Shown: piece by piece, positions 1 to 6,103 of the stretch
Layout: the number at the start of each line of letters is the position of its first letter
How positions within the stretch are numbered: position 1 is the stretch's first letter
NCBI GenBank assembly: GCA_018828205.1
Contig: JAHJWA010000284.1
Span: forward strand, 1-21,963
Direction: 5' to 3'
Length of the DNA: 21,963 nucleotides
Origin: Alphaproteobacteria bacterium
GTDB taxonomy: Bacteria > Pseudomonadota > Alphaproteobacteria > Sphingomonadales > Sphingomonadaceae
Notes under the pieces: generated by a model
The model's input: only the letters and a program-made list of their open reading frames with translations
Told to the model about the DNA's origin: nothing
Database searches by the model: none
Position numbers and translations under genes: made by a program

Positions 1-1013
1 ATATCGGCGGGGATCAGGCGCTCGTCGGTCAGCCGCACGCCGCCTTTCTCGAAGGCCTTGATATGGCCGGTGACGATCTCGGCCTTGCCGCTCTTCATCG
101 CGTTGAACAGATCGTCGTCGGGGACCAGGCACAGCCGTTCGTCCCAGGGATTGTAGGGCGGGGTGAAGGTGGCGCGGTCGAACTTGTCGCCCAGCGCCTT
201 CTCGATCTTCTTGTAGAGGAAGTCCTTCACCTTCTCGGGCTTGGTGCGCGCGCGCTTGAAGCCGATGTCCTGCATCTTGATGTTCTTCCAGCGGGTCAGC
301 CGGTAGGCGGTCTCCTCGGGCAGGAACTTGCGCAGCAGATTGGCGAGCCTGTCTTTCGCCGGGCGCGAGAACATCCAGGTCGGGGTGCGCTGGAGCATGG
401 TGACCTTGGCGGCCTTGCCCGCCATCGAGGGGGTGATCGTCACCGCGGTGGCGCCCGAGCCGATCACCACCACCTGCTTGCCGGCATAGTCGAGATCGTC
501 GGGCCAGAATTGCGGGTGGATCACCTGGCCCTCGAATTCGCCGAGCTCGAAGCCGGGGTCGTAGGGCTCGTCGTAATCGTAATAGCCCGAGCCGAGATAG
601 AGGAAATTGGCGGTCAGCCGCTTGTGCTCGCCCTCTCCGGTCTCGATCTGCACCGTCCAGCGGGCGCTGGCGCTGTCGAAATCGGCGGCGATAACCTTGT
701 GGCCCAGCCGGATGTGCTGGCGGATGCCGCGCTCGTCGACGATGCGGTGGAGATAGTCGAGGATCGCGGGGGCGTCGGCGATCGATTTCTCGTGCTTCCA
801 GGGTTCGAACTCGAAGCCCAGCGTGTGCATGTCGCTGTCCGAACGGATCCCGGGATAGCGGAACAGGTCCCAGGTGCCGCCCAGATTGTCGCGCCGCTCG
901 AGAATCGCATAGCTGGCATGCGGCGATTTGGCGGTCATATGCGCGGCCATCCCGATCCCGGAAATCCCCGCGCCCACGATCAGCACGTCGAAATGGCTGG
1001 TCTGTTCGGTCAT
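1..1013 (-). CDS. Flavin-containing monooxygenase, Baeyer-Villiger type (partial, C-terminus beyond the left edge)
   Basis: Reading the minus strand from ATG 1013 gives 337 codons without a stop, running off the window. The start has a good Shine-Dalgarno (TAGGAG a few bases upstream). The protein begins MTEQTSHFDVLIVGAGISGIG, so the FAD-binding GxGxxG is at residues 14-19. A second Rossmann motif (VIGSGATAVT, about residues 183-192) would bind NADPH. Between them is the Baeyer-Villiger fingerprint F-x-G-x3-H-x3-W-P: F160, G162, H166, W170, P171. Family knowledge: group-B flavoprotein monooxygenases use NADPH and O2 to insert oxygen into ketones or to oxidise N and S atoms; they are cytosolic. 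The substrate cannot be told from sequence. About 150 or more residues should be missing compared with usual lengths near 490-540. It is divergent from the TonB receptor at 1110; a shared role in taking up and oxidising a substrate is possible but unproven. Confidence 0.93.
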   Translation of the reverse strand, partial: MTEQTSHFDVLIVGAGISGIGMAAHMTAKSPHASYAILERRDNLGGTWDLFRYPGIRSDSDMHTLGFEFEPWKHEKSIADAPAILDYLHRIVDERGIRQHIRLGHKVIAADFDSASARWTVQIETGEGEHKRLTANFLYLGSGYYDYDEPYDPGFELGEFEGQVIHPQFWPDDLDYAGKQVVVIGSGATAVTITPSMAGKAAKVTMLQRTPTWMFSRPAKDRLANLLRKFLPEETAYRLTRWKNIKMQDIGFKRARTKPEKVKDFLYKKIEKALGDKFDRATFTPPYNPWDERLCLVPDDDLFNAMKSGKAEIVTGHIKAFEKGGVRLTDERLIPAD

Positions 1014-1109
1014 CTTATCTCTCCTAATCCCGGGCGCGAAGGTAACTCACTGCTCGCCGCGGCGCCAGCCCCGTTGCGCAATGCAACCGGTTTGCGCTAG
1101 CGGCGCGCC
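1014..1109. promoter_or_regulatory. Divergent promoter region between monooxygenase and TonB receptor
   Basis: This 96-bp gap must hold the promoters for both divergent genes. At 1083-1095 there is a short inverted repeat, GCAA-N5-TTGC, and it partly overlaps a second copy of the pattern (TTGC-N5-GCAA at 1074-1086). Such TTGC/GCAA half-sites could be an operator for a metal or substrate regulator, but they are short, so this is a weak inference. I see no riboswitch-like structure. The receptor start at 1110 has no obvious Shine-Dalgarno in this gap. Confidence 0.35.
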
Positions 1110-3167
1110 ATGAAAGCCCAGCTCCTCGCCGCCACCGTGTTGTGTTTCGCTTACCCGGGTCTGGCCGGACCCGCCTTCGCGCAGTCCGCGGAGCCGGAGG
1201 AACCGCCGACCGAGCCTGAGACCGAGCCTCGGGCCGCCCCGGTGATCGTGGTCACCGGCCAGGGTCTGCCCGATACCCCCTCGGTCACCGCCTATGCCAG
1301 CCGCGAGATAGCCCGCGAGCAGCTCGTCACCGCGCCCTCGGGGCGGATCGAGGAGGCGCTCGGCGCGGTCGCGGGGTTCCAGCAGTTCCGCCGCTCGGAT
1401 AGCCGCTCGTCCAACCCCAGCGCGCAAGGGGTGACGCTGCGCGCGCTGGGCGGCAACGCCACCAGCCGCGCGCTGGTGCTGCTCGACGGGGTGCCGGTGA
1501 CCGATCCCTTCTTCGGCTATGTCCCCTTCACCGCGCTGGCGCCCGAACGGCTCGAGAGCGTGCGCGTGACCCGCGGCGGCGGGGCGGGGCCCTTCGGCGC
1601 GGGCGCGCTGGCGGGGACGATCGAGCTCGAGAGCGCGGGGGCGGGCACGCTGCCGCCGCTGGGCGCGAGCCTGCTGGTCAACGACCGCGGCGAGACCGAG
1701 GCCAGCGCGCTGCTGGCGCAGGAACTGGGCGCGGGCTTCGTCACCGTGGGCGGTCGCTGGGAGCGCGGGCAGGGCTTCTTCACCACGCCCGCGGACCAGC
1801 GCGTCCCCGCCTCGGCGCGCGCCGCCTACGAGAGCTGGTCGCTGGCGCTGCGCGGGGTGGCGCCGGTGAGCGACACGCTCGAGCTGCAGGCGGCGGGCCT
1901 CGTCTTCGACGACCAGCGCACCTTGCGCTTCGACGGCGCCGACAGCAGCGCCAGCGGCGCCGATGCGAGCCTGCGCCTGGTCGGCCGCGGCCCCTGGGCG
2001 CTCGACGCACTCGCCTATGTTCACACGCGCAATTTTACCAATCTTGTCATCAATTCCACCCGCTTCACCCGCGCCCTCGACCAGCGCAACACGCCCACAA
2101 CCGGGATCGGCGGCAAGCTCGAACTGCGCCCGCCCGTGGGCAGCGACCATGTCCTGCGGCTCGGGATCGACTACCGCCGCGCCGAGGGCGAATTGCAGGA
2201 GGATGCCTACAGCGCCTTCACCCGCGCGCTCACCGAGACCCGGCGGGCGGGCGGCAGCACCAGCGACATCGGGCTGTTCGTCGAGAACGACTGGACCAGC
2301 GGCGCGCTGGTGCTGACCGGCGGGCTGCGGCTCGACCGCACGCATATCGGCGAGGGCTTCTACATCGCCCGCACCGCCGACCGCGCGCTGGTGACCGAGG
2401 AACTGACCCCGGCGCGTTCCGACTGGACGCTGTCGTGGCGCGCCGGCGCGACCTATGATCTCGACGAGCAGCTGCGGCTGCGCGCCGCCGCCTATCGGGG
2501 CCTGAGGCTGCCGACGCTCAACGAATTGCTGCGCCCCTTCGTGGTCTTCCCGGTGGTGACGCAGGCCAACGCCGCGCTCGAGAACGAGCGGCTGGTCGGT
2601 GTCGAAGTCGGGGTCGACTGGTCTCCCCTGCCGGGCGTCGAACTCGCGCTGACCGGGTTCGACAATCGGGTGAAGGACGCGATCGCCAATGTCACCATCG
2701 CCCCCGATCTGCGCCAGCGGCAGAACCTGCCCTCGATCGACGCGCGCGGGATCGAGGCGGGATTGCGGGTCGAGCGCGGCACCTTACGCTTCGATGGCAC
2801 GCTGGCCTATACCGATGCGCAGGTGGCTGGCAGCGGCGCGACGCTCGAGCTCGACGGCAACCGCCCCTCGCAGACGCCAAAATGGGCCGCCGCGGCAACG
2901 CTGGCCTACGAGCCGGCCGCGGACTGGCTGGTCTCGGCGACGCTGCGCCACGTCGGCGCGCAGTTCGAAAGCGATGTCGAGACCGATCGCCTGCCGCCCG
3001 CGACCACGCTGGGCGCCTATCTGCAGGCGCCGCTGGCGGGCGGTTTCGCGCTGGTGCTGCGCGGCGAGAACCTGTTCGACGAACGGATCGTCACGCGCAA
3101 TTCGGGCGGGGATATCGATCTGGGCACCCCGCGCACGCTGTGGGCGGGTCTGCGCTACGGGTTCTGA
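1110..3167 (+). CDS. TonB-dependent outer-membrane receptor, substrate unknown
   Basis: The 685-residue product has a signal peptide (residues 1-24, cleaved after AFA before Gln25), a short Pro/Glu-rich stretch, and a TonB-box-like VIVVTG at about 45-50. A plug domain follows (about 50-190) with the typical features SAQGVTLRALGG, LVLLDGVPV and VRVTRGGGAGPFGAGALAGTIEL. The rest is a 22-strand-type beta-barrel ending in an aromatic residue (LWAGLRYGF). There is no STN domain, so it transports without signalling. The start is fixed: an in-frame TAG lies four codons upstream (1098-1100). No clear Shine-Dalgarno precedes it, so translation may be SD-independent. The plug resembles BtuB-like or small-substrate receptors, but no ligand residues are recognisable to me. 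It is divergent from a flavin monooxygenase and convergent with the PilZ gene, with a 20-bp gap at the 3' end. Confidence 0.93.
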   Translation: MKAQLLAATVLCFAYPGLAGPAFAQSAEPEEPPTEPETEPRAAPVIVVTGQGLPDTPSVTAYASREIAREQLVTAPSGRIEEALGAVAGFQQFRRSDSRSSNPSAQGVTLRALGGNATSRALVLLDGVPVTDPFFGYVPFTALAPERLESVRVTRGGGAGPFGAGALAGTIELESAGAGTLPPLGASLLVNDRGETEASALLAQELGAGFVTVGGRWERGQGFFTTPADQRVPASARAAYESWSLALRGVAPVSDTLELQAAGLVFDDQRTLRFDGADSSASGADASLRLVGRGPWALDALAYVHTRNFTNLVINSTRFTRALDQRNTPTTGIGGKLELRPPVGSDHVLRLGIDYRRAEGELQEDAYSAFTRALTETRRAGGSTSDIGLFVENDWTSGALVLTGGLRLDRTHIGEGFYIARTADRALVTEELTPARSDWTLSWRAGATYDLDEQLRLRAAAYRGLRLPTLNELLRPFVVFPVVTQANAALENERLVGVEVGVDWSPLPGVELALTGFDNRVKDAIANVTIAPDLRQRQNLPSIDARGIEAGLRVERGTLRFDGTLAYTDAQVAGSGATLELDGNRPSQTPKWAAAATLAYEPAADWLVSATLRHVGAQFESDVETDRLPPATTLGAYLQAPLAGGFALVLRGENLFDERIVTRNSGGDIDLGTPRTLWAGLRYGF

Positions 3168-3187
3168 AGTCCGGCGCGGCGGGACTG

Positions 3188-3529
3188 TCAGCCGGCAGCG
3201 CCGGGTTCGTCCATCGTCCGGACGATATGCTCGAGCACGCTGGGGTGGAGCGGGGTGTCGAACTGGATCCCGATCACGCTCTTCTCGCGCCAGCGCACCT
3301 TGGCCGAGATCGGCCCGATCGTGCCCACCCGGAAGGTGATGGCGCTGTCCACCGGCAGGACCGAGAACTTGTCGAAGAAGCGGCAGCCGGTCTCGGAGAT
3401 ATCCTTGATCCAGATATCGCGCGAGGCGCCGACGCGCGAGCGATAGCGCCCGGCCACCTGCACCACATGACGCGGCTCGCGGCGCTGGTTCGACCCTTCC
3501 TGCGGCTCGGCTTCGTTACTTGTGTTCAT
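3188..3529 (-). CDS. PilZ-domain c-di-GMP receptor protein
   Basis: This is a 113-residue soluble protein made almost entirely of one PilZ domain. The two signature elements are present: RxxxR as RREPR (R16 to R20) and [D/N]xSxxG as DISETG (D43 to G48), with the spacing usual for a functional c-di-GMP site. Family knowledge: single-domain PilZ proteins change conformation on binding cyclic di-GMP and act on motility, polysaccharide export or transcription through partners. Nothing nearby names a partner; the diguanylate cyclase at 9022 is 5.5 kb away. No strong Shine-Dalgarno is visible before ATG 3529. It lies on the same strand as znuD and downstream of it, but a hairpin in the 160-bp gap suggests separate transcription. 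Confidence 0.9.
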   Translation of the reverse strand: MNTSNEAEPQEGSNQRREPRHVVQVAGRYRSRVGASRDIWIKDISETGCRFFDKFSVLPVDSAITFRVGTIGPISAKVRWREKSVIGIQFDTPLHPSVLEHIVRTMDEPGAAG

Positions 3530-3571
3530 CGTTCGAGTGCGATGCGAACATCGTCCAATCGGTTTGCGGCC

Positions 3572-3587
3572 CTGATCTTGCGATCAG
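3572..3587. repeat. Small inverted repeat upstream of the PilZ gene
   Basis: CTGATC and GATCAG are separated by four bases (TTGC), about 43-58 bp upstream of the PilZ start codon. It could be an operator for that gene or a chance palindrome; six-base arms are weak evidence. Confidence 0.25.
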
Positions 3588-3639
3588 CCTAACCCCCACA
3601 TGCTTAAGGCCGGGTTAGCGCGCGCGGAAGGCCGCCTGT

Positions 3640-3680
3640 CCTTGTCACCGCCGCCGCGCCGTGCGGGCGGGGTGACAAGG
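3640..3680 (-). terminator. Stem-loop downstream of znuD, probable terminator
   Basis: CCTTGTCACC (3640-3649) pairs perfectly with GGTGACAAGG (3671-3680). The inner bases continue the pairing with about two mismatches over six more positions, leaving a loop of about nine bases. It begins 10 bp after the znuD stop codon. No T-run follows on the minus strand, so it may be a Rho-assisted or mRNA-stabilising 3' end rather than a classic intrinsic terminator. Confidence 0.6.
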
Positions 3681-3689
3681 CAGCGTATC

Positions 3690-5882
3690 CTAGAAGCTCA
3701 GCCGCGCCGACAGCTTGATGTTGCGTCCCGCAAGCGGAACGAAGTCCTTGGTGAAGCTCGCATGGCGGCGGGCGTCGACGTCGAACAGATTGTCGCCCGA
3801 GAGGATCAGCATCGTCTCGTTGCGGCGGCCGAAAGGCTTCCACGACACCGAGGCGTTGACCATGGTGTAGCCCTGGGTCGGCATTTCGAAGGATGCGGTC
3901 CGGTCCTGGTCGGCGACCCATTCGGCCTCGACCCGGGCGCCAAAGGCGTCCCGGCTGGCCTCGACACCGCCCAGCACCCTGAGCGCGGGGATGCGCGGCG
4001 CGGGGCCGTCGTCCTCGATCTCCGCCCGCGTGTAGTCGGCGACCCCGTCGATCGTCACCGTCAGCCCGTCGCGATCGATCAGATCGTAGGCGGCCTGCGC
4101 TTCGACGCCGTAGTAGTCGGCATCCGACTGCAGGAACTGGAACAGCGGCAGCCCGTCGGCCTCGAGCCCGGTGTCGGTCTCGTAGATGAAATTGTCGAAC
4201 CGGCTGTAATAGGCTGCCAGCTGGAAGCGCGCGGCGCCGGTCTCGCCGCGCAGATAGGCCTCGACGCCGAGGCTGCTTTCCTTCTCCAGATCGGGATCGC
4301 CGACCTCGAAGGCCTGGGTCGCGATATGCGGGCCGTTGGAGAACAGCTCTTCCGCCGAGGGCGCGCGCTCGACCCGGCTCAGATTGAGCCCCAGCTTGAC
4401 CTCGGGCGCAATGGCGTAATTGATCCCGCCGGCGATCGAGAAGGCGTCGAAGCTGCGGTCGACGGCGGTGATCACCGCATCCTCCTCGAGCCCGATCGCC
4501 ACGCTGTCGGAACGCACATCGGTGCGCTCGTAGCGGCCCGAGGCTTCCACGCCGATCCTGCCGATCTCGAATTCCTGCAGCGTGAACAGACCGTATTGAT
4601 CGGTGTCGTTAGGGGGCACGAAGGCTTCGGCGCCAACCGCGGAGAATGCGCGGGTCGAAGCCTGGAACCCGGTCACCCCGCGCCAGCCGTTGCGCTGGGT
4701 CTGGACCAGTTCGACCCGGGTTTCGAACCCTTGCGTCTCGAACACGGTGCCGACCTCGTCGCCTTCGAATTCGGTGTGCTGATAGTCGGAGAATCCGGCC
4801 CGGAACTTGATCTTCTCCAGAAAGCCGTCGGTGAAGACCTCGGCGCGCAGATCGGCGCGATACTGCTTGAGATCGATCGACACCGGAACTTCGCCATGAT
4901 CGTGGCCCTCGTCGTCGTGATCGTGATCCTCGCCTTCGTCGTGGCCTTCCTCGCCCTCCTCGCCCTCGTCGCCATGGGCATGTTCGGTGCCCGGCCGCGC
5001 CGGAACGCCGTAGCGGCTGTCGAAATAGCTTACCGAGGCGCCCAGGCTGCCGCCATCGTTGATCAGCGCGAAACCGGCGCCGAGGGTATAGGTCTCGGTC
5101 GCGCTGTTGGGCAGTACGCCGCGCAGATCGGCGAATTCCTGCGCCTCCTCGGCCTCTTCGAGATGGCCTTCCTCGAGCTCTTCCGCGGCGACCGCGAGCT
5201 GCTCGGCGCGAAGCAGCGGCGAGAGGACATAGCCGCCGACCTCGACATCCTCGGTCTTGCGATAGCTGCCATCGACATGGACGACGAACTGGTCGCTCAG
5301 CGCGACATCGGCCGCGGCGCTGCCGCTGGTGCCGTCATAGGCCGAAGAATAGGAGCCGATGGCGTCGAAATGGTAGCCGTTCTCGGGCACCGCGCGGGGG
5401 ATGCGCCGGTCGAGCGCGTTGACCGCGCCGCCGATCGCCTGGCTGCCGAACAGCAGCGCGGCGGGTCCGCGGAAGATCTCGATCCGCTCGGTGACCAGCG
5501 GATCGATGGTGACCGCGTGATCGACCGAGGTGTTGGAGACGTCGAGCGTGCCGATCCCGTCGGTCAGCACCCGGACGCGCTCGCCCTGAAGCCCGCGCAG
5601 CACCGGACGCGAGGCGCCGGGGCTGAAAGAGGTCGCCGAGACGCCGGGCTGGTCGGCGAGGACATCGCCGATCTGCGGTTCGATATCGCGCAGCAGATCG
5701 TCGCCGGTGACGACGGAGGTGCCGGCCAGAAGGTCGAGTTCGTCGATGAAATCGGCGGTGACGATGATCACGCGATTGTCGTCGCCATGGACCGCATCGC
5801 GAGCCGGTTCGGGGGCGGGGGCGGATTGGGCCAGTGCCGGGCTGGCGAGGACAGTGGTCGCCAGCAACGCAAACTTCTTCAA
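3690..5882 (-). CDS. znuD: ZnuD-type TonB-dependent zinc receptor
   Basis: Outer-membrane TonB-dependent receptor of 730 residues. It has a signal peptide (LKKFALLATTVLASPALAQ), the TonB-box-like VIIVTADF, a plug domain with DQPGVSATSFSPGASRPVLRG and IEIFRGPAALLFGSQAIGG, and a barrel ending LSARLSF. The diagnostic feature is an extracellular-loop segment at about residues 298-330 with seven His among Asp, Glu and Gly (for example HDEGEDHDHDDEGHDHG). A second acidic segment lies at about 222-254 (EELEEGHLEEAEEAQEF). In characterised ZnuD proteins such His/Asp-rich loops capture zinc. Start choice: the frame can be opened at an ATG at 5918, but that adds 12 residues (MGCCNILPGESV) unlike a signal peptide. 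TTG 5882 gives a normal signal peptide, with GGAG at 5891-5894 eight bases upstream. A Zur-like box lies just upstream. Other transition metals such as nickel cannot be excluded. Confidence 0.9.
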   Translation of the reverse strand: MKKFALLATTVLASPALAQSAPAPEPARDAVHGDDNRVIIVTADFIDELDLLAGTSVVTGDDLLRDIEPQIGDVLADQPGVSATSFSPGASRPVLRGLQGERVRVLTDGIGTLDVSNTSVDHAVTIDPLVTERIEIFRGPAALLFGSQAIGGAVNALDRRIPRAVPENGYHFDAIGSYSSAYDGTSGSAAADVALSDQFVVHVDGSYRKTEDVEVGGYVLSPLLRAEQLAVAAEELEEGHLEEAEEAQEFADLRGVLPNSATETYTLGAGFALINDGGSLGASVSYFDSRYGVPARPGTEHAHGDEGEEGEEGHDEGEDHDHDDEGHDHGEVPVSIDLKQYRADLRAEVFTDGFLEKIKFRAGFSDYQHTEFEGDEVGTVFETQGFETRVELVQTQRNGWRGVTGFQASTRAFSAVGAEAFVPPNDTDQYGLFTLQEFEIGRIGVEASGRYERTDVRSDSVAIGLEEDAVITAVDRSFDAFSIAGGINYAIAPEVKLGLNLSRVERAPSAEELFSNGPHIATQAFEVGDPDLEKESSLGVEAYLRGETGAARFQLAAYYSRFDNFIYETDTGLEADGLPLFQFLQSDADYYGVEAQAAYDLIDRDGLTVTIDGVADYTRAEIEDDGPAPRIPALRVLGGVEASRDAFGARVEAEWVADQDRTASFEMPTQGYTMVNASVSWKPFGRRNETMLILSGDNLFDVDARRHASFTKDFVPLAGRNIKLSARLSF

Positions 5883-5901
5883 AACGGATTCTCCGGGTAG
5901 A

Positions 5902-5913
5902 ATGTTACAACAT
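5902..5913. promoter_or_regulatory. Zur-box-like operator upstream of znuD
   Basis: ATGTT-AC-AACAT is a perfect 5-bp inverted repeat around two bases. It matches the core of the proteobacterial Zur operator (consensus of the form GAAATGTTATANTATAACATTTC). The left flank (GA) fits the consensus and the right flank (CCC) does not. It lies 20 bp upstream of the TTG start and 8 bp from the Shine-Dalgarno of the zinc receptor. Zinc-loaded Zur would be expected to repress here. The short distance implies a short leader. Confidence 0.65.
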
Positions 5914-6103
5914 CCCATTCCGGATAGGCGGAGCGACGCTTCGGCGCAAGGCCTGTCTTACCCACGCTCGGGGAAGATGGCGGAATGCGCAGAGGCAGTT
6001 GATCTCGTTGCCGTCACCCGACATGAAGGCAGCCGGAGAAACTCCGCGCAAGGGGGCGCGGGTTTGGTCGAGGATTTCCATCGGCCATCGAGGGGGAAGT
6101 TTC

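Noticed and set aside
63..1100. 345-codon plus-strand frame at the left edge
   Set aside because: It is antisense to the monooxygenase, whose FAD, NADPH and Baeyer-Villiger motifs are clear.
1014..1109. Cobalamin riboswitch before the BtuB-like receptor
   Set aside because: The gap is only 96 bp, shared with a divergent gene, and lacks B12-box-like conserved elements.
3600..5900. 766-codon plus-strand open frame antisense to znuD
   Set aside because: Its translation has no recognisable fold and is typical of the antisense frame of a GC-rich gene. The minus strand encodes an unmistakable TonB receptor with signal peptide and plug motifs.
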